From: Geodermatophilus normandii
Lineage (GTDB): Bacteria > Actinomycetota > Actinomycetes > Mycobacteriales > Geodermatophilaceae
DNA length: 64,000 bases
NCBI RefSeq assembly: GCF_003182485.1
Contig: NZ_QGTX01000001.1
Coordinates: 124,001 to 188,000, forward strand
Direction: 5' to 3'
Shown here: positions 1-8,115 of the stretch, piece by piece
How positions within the stretch are numbered: position 1 is the stretch's first letter
Layout: each line of letters opens with the position of its first letter
Program-made: the position numbers and the translations under genes
Notes under the pieces: generated by a model
The model's database searches: none
What the model was told of the DNA's origin: nothing
What the model saw: only the letters and a program-made list of their open reading frames with translations

Positions 1-347
1 TCCCGCCCGGCGGCCCGCGCGCCCGCGACGAGGCCGACCGTGGTCGTGCACTCCCCTCCCACCACGACCGGCAGCCGGCCGGCCCGCAGCGAGGCCGCGA
101 CCGCGTCGCGCACCGCGACGAGGCCCGCGGCGACGCGGCCGGCGTCCCGGACCCGCCCGGCCGGCGCCGGACCCGCGGTCCACCGGGCGGGCGGGAACAG
201 CTCCCGGACGGCCACCTCCCGCGACCGGCCGAGCGCCTCCGGCAGCCCGGCCGTGGCGAGCGCGGCCCAGGCCCGCTCCTGGCCGGGCCAGTGCGCCGCC
301 GCACTCGACGGGGCCGCCAGCAGGTCCACCGGGGGGAGCGGGGTCAC
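1..347 (-). CDS. Ureohydrolase (arginase/agmatinase-like) family protein, N-terminal part
   Basis: A reading frame on the minus strand starts with GTG at 347 and stays open for 115 codons to the window edge, so only the N-terminal part is seen. Near the edge it reads LPVVVGGECTTTVGLVAGAR, which matches the first strand-loop of the ureohydrolase fold, where a GGDH or GGDC motif supplies the first Mn ligand. Family members hydrolyse guanidino or formimino groups using two Mn ions in the cytoplasm. Here the motif is GGEC, so the usual Asp/His pair is altered and the substrate cannot be predicted. The rest of the domain lies outside the window. An alternative is a non-catalytic arginase-fold protein. 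Confidence 0.6.
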   Translation of the reverse strand, partial: MTPLPPVDLLAAPSSAAAHWPGQERAWAALATAGLPEALGRSREVAVRELFPPARWTAGPAPAGRVRDAGRVAAGLVAVRDAVAASLRAGRLPVVVGGECTTTVGLVAGARAAGR

Positions 348-386
348 GCCGGTGTCCTACCGGGGGGTGCCGACGGTCCGGTGCGG

Positions 387-421
387 TTGACACGTGACAC
401 CGCTCGGTGTCACATGGAGGC
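387..421 (+). promoter_or_regulatory. Promoter with embedded 8-bp inverted repeat (operator candidate)
   Basis: A perfect TTGACA -35 box lies at 387-392. After 17 nt comes TCACAT (410-415) in the -10 position, and six nt later the GTG of the next gene. The palindrome GTGACACC-GCTC-GGTGTCAC (394-413) fills the space between the two boxes, the classic position for a repressor site. The regulator is unknown; the LuxR gene at 716 is a neighbour but LuxR-type sites are not defined well enough to assign it. Confidence 0.5.
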
Positions 422-631
422 GTGTCCGGCGCGAGCACCCTGGCGACCGACGGGCTGAGCCTCGTCGCCACCGCCGGCTTCTCCGTGCCGGCGGCGCTCC
501 TGGTGGCCGCCGTCGTGATGGCGGTGGTCCGCGACCGGCGGCTGGCCGCCCGCGACCGCGACGAGGCCGACGGTGCGCACGAGCGCACCGGCTCCCCCGC
601 CGCCGGCCGCGACCGGCGACCGGCCGGCTAG
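422..631 (+). CDS. Small single-span membrane protein
   Basis: Encodes 69 residues, ending with TAG. About residues 14-36 form one hydrophobic segment (VATAGFSVPAALLVAAVVMA...). A charged, Arg/Asp-rich tail follows, consistent with a one-span membrane protein with a cytoplasmic tail. The GTG at 422 is chosen because it sits 6 nt after a -10 box in a good promoter, as expected for a leaderless mRNA; the GGAGG next to it is too close to act as a ribosome site. An in-frame GTG at 407 would place the start inside the palindrome. No family is recognised and no function is proposed. Confidence 0.45.
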   Translation: MSGASTLATDGLSLVATAGFSVPAALLVAAVVMAVVRDRRLAARDRDEADGAHERTGSPAAGRDRRPAG

Positions 632-715
632 GTCGCCCCGCGCCGGGTCGCCGCTGGTCGCGGACGGCGGGTCGGTGCCAGGCTGTCCCCGCAGCGGTGG
701 GCGTCGGGAGTCGCG

Positions 716-1501
716 ATGTCGGACGCACGGGCGTGGCAGGCAGCGCCGGACCTGGTGGACCTGCTCGACGGCGTGGTCGACCGGGACCGCCACCTGCGCG
801 TGGTCGCGGGGGCCCTCACCGACCTGCTGTGCGCCGACTTCGTCGGCCGGGTCGCCCTCGACCTGCGCGACCGGTCGGCCGAGGTCCGGCGGCACCCGCA
901 GGGCGGACGGTCCGGCGACGACGTGGCCCGGCACCTGCTCGCCCTCGCCGGCGACCACCCGGTCGTCCGCAGCCTCCGCGCCGACCGCTCCCGCGGCCTC
1001 CCGGCCCCGCGGCGGCTGAGCGACGTGGCGACGCGGGCGGAGCTGCTGCGCAACGCGGCCTACGTCGAGCTGCTCCGACCGGGCGGCGCCGAGCACCAGA
1101 TGACGATCCCGACCGCGCGCACGGGGGCCGGCGGCCGGGTCTGGACGGTCAACCGGTCGGGTGCCGAGTTCAGCGACCGGGACCTGGCGTCGGCGCGGGC
1201 GCTGCAGCCCGTCCTCGCCCTGCTGGACCGGACGGTGGGCGCCCACCTGGCGGCCGCGCCGGACGGCGTGGCCGCGCGCGAGGAGCTCGGGCTCACCGCC
1301 CGCGAGGTGCAGGTGCTGGGGCACGTCGGCAGCGGGCTGACCGCGGACGCCGTCGCGCGCCTGCTCCGGATCAGCGACCGCACGGTGCACAAGCACCTGG
1401 AGAACGCCTACCGCAAGCTGGACCGCCACGACCGGCTGCTCGCCGTCGACCGGGCACGCGAGCTGGGCGTCCTCCCGCAGCCGCGGCGCCGGGCACCGTG
1501 A
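716..1501 (+). CDS. LuxR-family transcriptional regulator
   Basis: A 261-residue protein starting at ATG 716 after a GGGAG ribosome site. Residues about 193-250 form a LuxR/NarL helix-turn-helix, beginning LTAREVQVLGHVGSG and continuing with a SDRTVHKHLENAYRKL recognition helix. The N-terminal two thirds lack the receiver Asp pocket and look like a GAF-type sensory region, so control by a small ligand is more likely than by phosphorylation. It is followed convergently by the MerR gene only 12 bp away. No target can be named; the promoter palindrome at 394-413 is one candidate. Confidence 0.75.
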   Translation: MSDARAWQAAPDLVDLLDGVVDRDRHLRVVAGALTDLLCADFVGRVALDLRDRSAEVRRHPQGGRSGDDVARHLLALAGDHPVVRSLRADRSRGLPAPRRLSDVATRAELLRNAAYVELLRPGGAEHQMTIPTARTGAGGRVWTVNRSGAEFSDRDLASARALQPVLALLDRTVGAHLAAAPDGVAAREELGLTAREVQVLGHVGSGLTADAVARLLRISDRTVHKHLENAYRKLDRHDRLLAVDRARELGVLPQPRRRAP

Positions 1502-1513
1502 CCGTCCGGCCGG

Positions 1514-2290
1514 CTACTCGTCGGCCGGCGCCGCGAGCCCGGCCGTGACCGCGGCCCCGACCGCCGCGGCCATCTCGGTGCGGAAGCTGGCCAGCAGCGC
1601 CTGCGCCGCGGCCGGCTGCAGCCGCTCGACCATCGCGCGCACCTCGTCGAGCTGCTCGGGCGGCGCGCCGGCCTCGACGAAGGCCTGCCAGCCGGTCTCC
1701 ACGAACATCCCGACGTAGGTGGCCGCGATCTCCCGCACCAGCTCGATCACCCGCGCCTGGGCGGCCACCAGCGCCGAGGGCGGGACGCCGAGCCGGACGA
1801 CCTGCAGGCCCGCGGTCAGCAGCGACGGGTCGGTCACCCGCAGCCGGCCGTCGTCGAGCCGTTCCAGGAGGCCGAGCTCGACCATCTCCTCCAGGGTGGC
1901 CGGCTCCACCGGGACCCCGGCGCGCGCGGTGAGCTCGTCGGCGGTGGTGTCCTCGGGCTCGGGCGGCAGCCACGGCGCGAGCAGCGCGCGGTGCAGCGCG
2001 AGCGCGGCCGACCCGCCCACGGAGGGCGCGGTGGCCAGCGTCCGCTCGATGACGGCCAGCGAGTAGCCCTCGGCGAGCATCTCGCGGACCAGCAGCAGCC
2101 GGGCGACGTGCTCGGCGCCGTAGTAGCCGGTGCGACCGACCAGCCGGGGCGGCGGCAGCAGCCCGCGGGCGGCGTAGGCGCGCACGTTGCGCACGGTGAT
2201 GCCCGCCCGCGCGGCGAGCTCGTCGACGGTGAACTCACGATCGCCGCCCCCCTCGGGGACGGACGCGGCTTCCTGCTGCTCGGCCTCCAT
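1514..2290 (-). CDS. MerR-family transcriptional regulator
   Basis: A 258-residue protein. Residues about 18-90 contain the MerR winged helix: FTVDELAARAGITVRNVRAY, then GLLPPPRLVGRTGYYG and a helix ending near LAEGYSLAVIERTL. The C-terminal half is long, Ala-rich and has no cysteine metal-binding motif, so it resembles the large-effector actinobacterial MerR group and not the CueR/MerR metal sensors. It is divergent from the membrane/cupredoxin operon that begins 82 bp away, which is its most likely target. The start is ATG at 2290; the stop is TAG. Confidence 0.8.
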   Translation of the reverse strand: MEAEQQEAASVPEGGGDREFTVDELAARAGITVRNVRAYAARGLLPPPRLVGRTGYYGAEHVARLLLVREMLAEGYSLAVIERTLATAPSVGGSAALALHRALLAPWLPPEPEDTTADELTARAGVPVEPATLEEMVELGLLERLDDGRLRVTDPSLLTAGLQVVRLGVPPSALVAAQARVIELVREIAATYVGMFVETGWQAFVEAGAPPEQLDEVRAMVERLQPAAAQALLASFRTEMAAAVGAAVTAGLAAPADE

Positions 2291-2371
2291 CAGGGAGCGA
2301 TCGTAACGGTCCTCCGATGTGCCACTTTGCCATGTAACGTTGATTGGTGTTCCATACGTCCCGTGACGTCC
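2291..2371. promoter_or_regulatory. Divergent intergenic promoter region, MerR gene / membrane operon
   Basis: This 81-bp gap must hold both divergent promoters. It is less GC-rich than its surroundings (…CATGTAACGTTGATTGG…) and contains the stretch TAACGTTGATTGGTG around 2335-2349. MerR proteins usually bind an inverted repeat in a 19-20 bp spacer. I see no perfect palindrome, so the operator is not placed. Confidence 0.4.
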
Positions 2372-4198
2372 ATGGGACCAGCGCTGCTCGCCGTGGAGGA
2401 GCGTCCGGCCGGGGGTGCCGCCCTCGGGGAGGTCGTGCTCGCCTCGGCCCTCGGGTTCGCCCTCACCGCCGCCCTCCTCGGCCTGGTCTGGGCCCACCGC
2501 ACCGGGCGGACCGCGGCGCTCAGCCGCGCCGGGGACGCCCTCGGGAGGACCGCGCACGTGCCCGGCTGGGTCGCCCTGCCGACCGTGCTGACGACGGCGT
2601 CCCTGCTCGTGGCGCTGCTCGGGATGCTCTGGGACATCTCGCTGCACATCGGCGTCGGCCGCGACGAGGGACCGCTGGCCAACCCCGCGCACTACCTCAT
2701 CCTCCTCGGCCTGTTCGGCGTCTTCTCCGGCGGCGTGCTGGCCTGCTCGATGCCCCTGGGCGAGCGCCCCGGCCCGGCCGCCGTCCGCTTCCTGCGCGGG
2801 TGGGACGTGCCCGTCGGCGGGGTCCTGCTCACCGCCGCGGGCTTCTACGCCCTGCTCGGCTTCCCGCTCGACGACGTCTGGCACCGCCTGTTCGGCCAGG
2901 ACGTGACGCTGTGGGGCCCCACCCACCTGATGCTCATCGGCGGCGCGGGACTGTCCGTCGTCGGCCTGCTCGTCCTGGAGATGGAGGGCCGCGACGGGAC
3001 GTCCCCCGACGACGGCGGCCGGCGCGCCGGCCGCCGCGCGCGGTTCCTCCGCCAGGCCGCGGCCATGGGCGGCCTGCTGCTGGGCCTGTCGGTGTTCCAG
3101 GGCGAGTTCGACTTCGACGTCCCGCAGTTCCGCCTGGTGCTCGAGCCGTTCATGGTCGCCGGCGCCGCCGGGGCCGCGCTGGTCGCCGCCCGGCTCTGGA
3201 TGGGCCGCGGCGGAGCGCTCGCCGCGACCGCCTTCTTCCTCCTCGTGCGCGGCACCATCTCCGTCCTGGTGGGCCCGGTCCTCGGCGAGATCCCCCCCAC
3301 CTTCCCGCTGTACCTCGGTTCGGCGCTGGTCGTGGAGGTCCTCGCGCTGGCCTGGCCGCTGGTGCGCCGCCCACTCGCCTTCGGCGCCGTCGCCGGCGCG
3401 CTCGTCGGCACCGCCGGCACCGCCGTCGAGGCGCTGTGGACACGGCTGACCCAGACCCTGGAGTGGAACGGCGACGTCCTGGTCGAGGGCACCGTCATGG
3501 CCGTCGTCGGCGGGGTCGCCGGCGGCCTGCTCGGGGCCCTGCTGGCCCTCGGCCTGCGGCGCCGGCTGCCCCGGCCGGCCGTCGCCCGCAGCGTGCTCGT
3601 GCTCGCCCTGGTGGCGGTCGCCGGCGGGGTGGCCAACGGGGTGGTCGCCACCGTCCCCGACGACCTCGAGGCCACCTTCACCGTCGAGGAGGTCACCTCC
3701 GACCCGCGCACGGTCGACGTGAGCGTGCAGCTGAGCCCGGCAGACGCCGTCGACGACCCGGCGTGGGTGCAGATCACCGCCTGGCAGGGACAGGGGCTGG
3801 TGGTCACCGACCTCGAGCGAACCGGGCCGGGCGTGTACCGGACCACCGAGCCGGTGCCGGTCCACGGCGACTGGAAGACGCTGCTGCGCGTCCACGACGG
3901 GCGGGTGCTCACCGCGGTGCCGATCCACCTGCCCGAGGACCCCGCGATCCCGGCCGACGGGGTCGCCGCCACCGACGGGGTGACCCGCGCGGCCGTCCCG
4001 GAGGTCGACGTCCTGCAGCGGGAGCGGGAGCGGTCCGGCGGCGGGCTGTGGACGGCGGCCGGCCTCGTCGTCCTGGCCTGCACGCTGGCGATCGTGGCGG
4101 CGCTCGCGTGGGGCGTGGGCCGGTACTCCCGGCTCGGCGGTGGACGCCTCCCCGGCCGGCCGGTCGACGGCCGGGTGGTCAGCGGGGTGGGCCGGTGA
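2372..4198 (+). CDS. Polytopic membrane protein with C-terminal extracytoplasmic domain
   Basis: A 608-residue protein. The first ~430 residues hold about ten hydrophobic spans separated by short loops, with conserved-looking motifs such as DISLHIGVGRDEGPLANPAH and GPTHLMLIGG that contain membrane-embedded His and Asp residues. Residues ~440-580 form a soluble domain, followed by a final span (GLWTAAGLVVLACTLAIVAALAWG). The exact function is unknown to me. It is translationally coupled (GTGA overlap) to a cupredoxin-like lipoprotein and a second membrane protein, so a metal- or redox-related membrane complex is a reasonable inference. The start ATG 2372 follows the divergent promoter; an in-frame upstream start is possible but would enter that region. 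Confidence 0.6.
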   Translation: MGPALLAVEERPAGGAALGEVVLASALGFALTAALLGLVWAHRTGRTAALSRAGDALGRTAHVPGWVALPTVLTTASLLVALLGMLWDISLHIGVGRDEGPLANPAHYLILLGLFGVFSGGVLACSMPLGERPGPAAVRFLRGWDVPVGGVLLTAAGFYALLGFPLDDVWHRLFGQDVTLWGPTHLMLIGGAGLSVVGLLVLEMEGRDGTSPDDGGRRAGRRARFLRQAAAMGGLLLGLSVFQGEFDFDVPQFRLVLEPFMVAGAAGAALVAARLWMGRGGALAATAFFLLVRGTISVLVGPVLGEIPPTFPLYLGSALVVEVLALAWPLVRRPLAFGAVAGALVGTAGTAVEALWTRLTQTLEWNGDVLVEGTVMAVVGGVAGGLLGALLALGLRRRLPRPAVARSVLVLALVAVAGGVANGVVATVPDDLEATFTVEEVTSDPRTVDVSVQLSPADAVDDPAWVQITAWQGQGLVVTDLERTGPGVYRTTEPVPVHGDWKTLLRVHDGRVLTAVPIHLPEDPAIPADGVAATDGVTRAAVPEVDVLQRERERSGGGLWTAAGLVVLACTLAIVAALAWGVGRYSRLGGGRLPGRPVDGRVVSGVGR

Positions 4199-4626
4199 CC
4201 CGCCGCCCGGCCCTCGCCGCCGCCGCGACCGCGCTGGCCCTCCTGACCGGCTGCGCCGGGACCGCGCCGTCGGACGCCGGTGCGCCCGCGTCCGGCGCAC
4301 CGTCGGCGTCCTCGGCGGCGACGACGGCCCCGGAGGCGTCGGTGGCGGCCCCGTCCACCCCGGCCGGCCGCGTCCTCGAGGTGCGGATCTCCGGCGGGCG
4401 GGTGACCGGGGACACCGGCCGCGTGCCGGTCGCCCTCGGCGAGCAGGTCACCCTGACCGTCACCAGCGACGCCGCCGACGAGCTGCACGTGCACGGCTAC
4501 GACCGCGCGGCCGGGCTGGTCCCCGGCACCCCGGCGACCGTGCGGTTCCCCGCCGACGTCCCCGGCGTCTTCGAGGTGGAGCTGCACGAGACGGGCACGG
4601 TGCTCCTGTCGCTGCAGGTCGGGTGA
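4195..4626 (+). CDS. Cupredoxin-like lipoprotein
   Basis: A 143-residue secreted lipoprotein. The signal sequence MTRRPALAAAATALALLTGC ends in a lipobox (LTGC, Cys20), followed by a low-complexity Ala/Ser/Pro linker of about 35 residues. The last ~85 residues form a beta-rich domain with ADELHVHGYDRAAGLVPGTP and PGVFEVELHETG, which resemble the cupredoxin_1/EfeO-type cupredoxin fold. The His residues could bind copper, although the usual Cys/Met ligands are missing. Both ends overlap the flanking genes by 4 bp, so it belongs to the same operon. I infer an extracytoplasmic metal-handling role. Confidence 0.65.
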   Translation: MTRRPALAAAATALALLTGCAGTAPSDAGAPASGAPSASSAATTAPEASVAAPSTPAGRVLEVRISGGRVTGDTGRVPVALGEQVTLTVTSDAADELHVHGYDRAAGLVPGTPATVRFPADVPGVFEVELHETGTVLLSLQVG

Positions 4627-5924
4627 CCGTCCTCGCGCACGGCGTCGGCTCGCGCACCGACCTGCCGCTCCCCCTCGGGCTGGCGCTCTACGGCGCCGGT
4701 GCGGCGATCCTGGTCAGCTTCACGGTGCTGCTGCTGTTCTGGCGGCGGCCGAGGCTCGGGGACGCCACGTCGGGACACCCGCTGCCGCCCTGGGTGCAGC
4801 GGGCCGCGGACAGCACCGTCCTGCGCCGGTGCCTGCAGGCGGCCGCGCTCGCCGTCGCCGTCCTCGTGCTGCTCGTCGCGCTCGCCGGACCCCGCGACCC
4901 CGCGGACAACCTGGCGCCGTGGGTCCTCTACGTGACCTTCTGGGTCGGGCTGGTGCCGGCCAGCCTGCTGCTCGGCCCGGTCTGGCGGGTGGCCAACCCG
5001 CTGCGGCTGCTCGCCCGCGGCCTGCGCGTGGGAGCCGGCCCGCCGCGCGGTGCCGGCCGGCTGCCGGAGCTCGGGCTGTGGCCGGCGGCCGCCTCGCTGC
5101 TGGCCTTCGTCTGGCTGGAGCTGGTGTACCCGGACCGGTCCGAGCCGGCCACGGTCGCGGTGTTCCTGCTCGGGTACGCGGTCGTGCACCTGGCCGCGGC
5201 GGCCTGGTTCGGCGAGGAGTGGTTCGCCCGCGCCGACGGCTTCGAGGTGTACTCGACCGTCCTGGCCCGGCTGTCCCCGGTCGGCCGCCGCGACGACGGG
5301 GCCGTCGTCGTCCGCTCGCCGCTGACCACCGCGACGGCCGCCCCGGACGCGGCGGGCCTGGCCGCCGTCGTGGTGGTGCTGCTCGGCTCGACCGGCTTCG
5401 ACGGGCTGTCGCGCACCGTGTGGTGGCAGGCCGGCCCCGGAGCCGCGGACGACACGCTGTCGGGCACGCTGGGGCTGGCCGCCTGCACCGGGCTCGTCGC
5501 GGTCCTGTACCTGCTCGGCACGCGCCTGTCGGGCCGGCTCGGCCGGCTGCCGCTGCGCCCGCAGCCCCGGCTGTACGCGGCCTCGGTGGTGCCGATCGCG
5601 ATCGGCTACACGGTCGCGCACTACTTCTCGCTGCTCGTCCTCGACGGGCAGAGGACGTGGATCCTCGCCAGCGACCCCCTCGGCACCGGCGCCGACCTGT
5701 TCGGCACCGCCGGGAACGTCGTCGACCTGCGGGCGGTCGGCCCCGACCTGATCGCCTACGTGCAGGTGGCGGCGGTGGTCCTCGGCCACGTCGTCGGCGT
5801 GGTGCTGGCCCACGAGAAGGCGATGCGGGTGGCGCCGCGGGCGCCGGCGTCGGACCAGTTGCCGCTGGTGGTCGTCATGGTGCTCTTCACCGTCGCCGGC
5901 CTCGGCCTGCTGTTCGGCTTCTGA
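4623..5924 (+). CDS. Polytopic membrane protein, third gene of cupredoxin operon
   Basis: A 433-residue membrane protein with about ten predicted spans, starting at a GTG that overlaps the lipoprotein stop. The segment PRDPADNLAPWVLYVTFWVG and the following GPVWRVANPLRLLARG show a pattern typical of uncharacterised actinobacterial membrane proteins encoded beside cupredoxin lipoproteins. The last span ends at the stop 1 bp before the convergent phospholipase gene. No enzymatic motif is visible. Function is unknown; the operon suggests that it works with the lipoprotein and the 608-residue protein. Confidence 0.6.
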   Translation: MTVLAHGVGSRTDLPLPLGLALYGAGAAILVSFTVLLLFWRRPRLGDATSGHPLPPWVQRAADSTVLRRCLQAAALAVAVLVLLVALAGPRDPADNLAPWVLYVTFWVGLVPASLLLGPVWRVANPLRLLARGLRVGAGPPRGAGRLPELGLWPAAASLLAFVWLELVYPDRSEPATVAVFLLGYAVVHLAAAAWFGEEWFARADGFEVYSTVLARLSPVGRRDDGAVVVRSPLTTATAAPDAAGLAAVVVVLLGSTGFDGLSRTVWWQAGPGAADDTLSGTLGLAACTGLVAVLYLLGTRLSGRLGRLPLRPQPRLYAASVVPIAIGYTVAHYFSLLVLDGQRTWILASDPLGTGADLFGTAGNVVDLRAVGPDLIAYVQVAAVVLGHVVGVVLAHEKAMRVAPRAPASDQLPLVVVMVLFTVAGLGLLFGF

Positions 5925-5925
5925 C

Positions 5926-7476
5926 TCAGCCGCGCTGCCGGCGGCGGCGGCCGGCGAAGGCCTGCTTCACCCGGCGCCAGCGGTTCGGGGTGTGCTCCGC
6001 GTCGAGCAGCTCGGTGTCGGCGAGGAAGCGCTCGACCGGGTCCAGCTGCGGCGGCTCGAAGGGCACCAGCGAACGCCCGGCGGGCCGCACGAGCGCGTCG
6101 ACCGCGCGCACCAGCGAGCCACCGTGCTGCTCGACGGCGGCCGCGACCTCCTCCGGCGCCACCCCGAGGTGCTCGCCGAGCAGCCGGTGCCGCATCGCCA
6201 GCACCGCCTCCCGCAGCTCGGTCTCCCGCGGGTCGCCGGTGCGGGCCTCGATGGACAGGTCGCACTCGGTGTCCAGCCCCATCGAGCGGTTGTTGAGGTT
6301 CGACGAGCCGATCCGCAGCAGCCGGTCGTCGACACAGGTGACCTTCGCGTGCACGTACACCGGCCGGCGCCCCTCGGTGACCGGGACGAGCAGCCGGAAC
6401 CGGTCGTGCCGGTCGGCGCGGCGGACCAGGTCGAGCAGCTTGACCCGGGCGGTGTCCATGGCCTTGCTCTCCAGCCACCCCTCGGCGCCCCGGGGGTTGA
6501 GCACCACGAACTCGGGGCCGTCGTCCTCGGCCAGCCGGTCGGCGATCGCCTCGGCGATGCGGCGGTTGGCGAAGTACTGCGTCTCGACGTAGACCGTGCG
6601 CCGGGCGGCGGCGATCGCGGCCAGCCACAGGAGCTCGATCTCGTGGACCAGCTCGGCCCCGCCGTACGCGGGGCGGGTGCGCGAGATCGCCACGTCGACG
6701 TCGGTCAGGAACGTCTCCACCCCGTCGGGCCAGCACGCCTCGACGTCGTCCACCGGCTCCAGGCGCTCCCCCGTGCCGCTCTCCCAGCGCTCACGGGCGA
6801 GGTCGCCGATGGCCCGTGCCGCCGGGCCGGACACCAGGCTGGTGACGTCGTGCCACGGGCCGCGCAGCCGGGTGGTGTGCGGGCGGTGGCGCATCGGGTG
6901 GCGGTCGCGGTGCTCGGAGGTGTCCCAGCGGTCGGCGGTGACGTCGATGCCGCCGGCGAAGGCGAGGCAGTCGTCGATGACGACGATCTTCTGGTGGTGG
7001 GCGCCGCCGAGGGGGTGGTGCGTGTCGACGGCGAACCGCAGCCGGTCGGGGGTGCGCCGGTTGAGCCACACGATCGGGGCCATGCGCCGGTTGAGCGCCA
7101 CGACCATCCCGAGGTCCCACTGCAGGACGCCGATCTCCAGCCGCGGGTTGTCGCGCACGGCCTTCTCCAGCACCCGGCCGAGCCGGTCGTCGCGGGCACG
7201 GCCCGGGGTGCGGGGGTCCAGGCGGATGCGCGGGTCGAAGTCCCAGCCGATGAACAGCACCCGCCGCTCGGCGCGCAGGACCGCGCGCTTGAGGGTGGCG
7301 AAGTAGTCGGCGGCGTCGACGAACACCGCGTGGCGGTCGGCGCGCTCGATGCGCCAGCAGGTCTCACCCGGGACGAGCAGCGTGTCGTCCGTCTGCGCGG
7401 GGACGGGCTCGGGGAGGGCCGCCGGCACGGCGGGGACCCGGGACGTCGTCCCGGCGGCGTCGGCGCTCTCGATCAC
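5926..7476 (-). CDS. Phospholipase D-family protein (two HKD motifs)
   Basis: A 516-residue protein with two phospholipase D catalytic motifs: HHQKIVVIDD with His161/Lys163, and HAKVTCVDD with His376/Lys378, each followed by a GG or GSSNLNNRS segment. Such enzymes transfer phosphatidyl groups through a phosphohistidine intermediate, acting as phospholipase D or cardiolipin synthase. No membrane anchors are visible, which favours a soluble phospholipase D-like enzyme over bacterial ClsA. The GTG at 7476 was chosen because upstream sequence loses coding character. The gene is convergent with the cupredoxin operon, 1 bp apart. Confidence 0.85.
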   Translation of the reverse strand: MIESADAAGTTSRVPAVPAALPEPVPAQTDDTLLVPGETCWRIERADRHAVFVDAADYFATLKRAVLRAERRVLFIGWDFDPRIRLDPRTPGRARDDRLGRVLEKAVRDNPRLEIGVLQWDLGMVVALNRRMAPIVWLNRRTPDRLRFAVDTHHPLGGAHHQKIVVIDDCLAFAGGIDVTADRWDTSEHRDRHPMRHRPHTTRLRGPWHDVTSLVSGPAARAIGDLARERWESGTGERLEPVDDVEACWPDGVETFLTDVDVAISRTRPAYGGAELVHEIELLWLAAIAAARRTVYVETQYFANRRIAEAIADRLAEDDGPEFVVLNPRGAEGWLESKAMDTARVKLLDLVRRADRHDRFRLLVPVTEGRRPVYVHAKVTCVDDRLLRIGSSNLNNRSMGLDTECDLSIEARTGDPRETELREAVLAMRHRLLGEHLGVAPEEVAAAVEQHGGSLVRAVDALVRPAGRSLVPFEPPQLDPVERFLADTELLDAEHTPNRWRRVKQAFAGRRRRQRG

Positions 7477-7700
7477 CTGCGCAGTCTGCCCACCGGGGCA
7501 AGCCGCCGCGCCGCCTCGTCCCCCGTCCGGGTCTGCGCCCTTCGTCCCTTGACCCCCTGACGGGGAGGGGCGGATCGTCGGACGCCTGGCCCGCGGGGCG
7601 CCCAGGAGAGGGCCGGCGGTCGGGCCCGTCTCCCCTGCTCGCCCCACGGACGCCCGGACGGATCGTCCGACGGCCCGTGCGCTCCCCCGGAGGGCCCGAC

Positions 7701-7865
7701 ATGGACAACCAGCACGACGACAGCGCCACCCGGACCCGGCTGCGCGCCGCTCCGGCCTCGACCCCGTCCCGCCTCCCCGACGACCCGGAGGAGCGCGCCG
7801 ACCTGCTGGAGGACCGGCGCCTGCAGTGGGACCAGGACTGGGCCGAGCTCGGCGGCGAGGCCTAG
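7701..7865 (+). CDS. Small hypothetical acidic protein
   Basis: Encodes 54 residues from ATG 7701, preceded by GGAGGG with 6-nt spacing. The product is polar and acidic, with LPDDPEERADLLEDRRLQWDQDW in its second half, and has no membrane segment or signal. The ribosome site and strong third-position GC support a real gene. The stop is TAG. No family is recognised. Confidence 0.5.
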   Translation: MDNQHDDSATRTRLRAAPASTPSRLPDDPEERADLLEDRRLQWDQDWAELGGEA

Positions 7866-8115
7866 ACCCCGGACGGCGGACCGCCGCCGGCCGGGACGCC
7901 GTCGCACCGCCCGTGGGAGCACGGGGGTGCAGATGGTGGGGACCGGCCCGGACGACGAGCGCTCCGCCGCCTGGTGCGCGGTGTGGGCGGCGACCCAGCG
8001 CGCCGACCGCCCCGCGACCGGGCCGCGGCCGGCGAGGCGCTCGGTTCCGCCGCGCGGGCGGGTCGTCCACCTGGTCGGCCCGGCTGTGACCGGGGCGCCG
8101 CGGGCGAGCGGGCGG
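7866..8115. other. Intergenic region without a supported gene
   Basis: About 250 bp between the small acidic protein and the end of chrA. Reading frames on both strands run through it but continue far into chrA or lack a convincing start. A plus-strand frame from ATG 7932 has good third-position GC for about 60 codons and may be a fragment. I see no RNA, hairpin or repeat here. Confidence 0.3.

Noticed and set aside
1514-4300. A 928-codon minus-strand reading frame
   Set aside because: Only its C-terminal 258 codons (the MerR gene) look like protein. The rest is the antisense of the membrane-protein gene, kept open by high GC.
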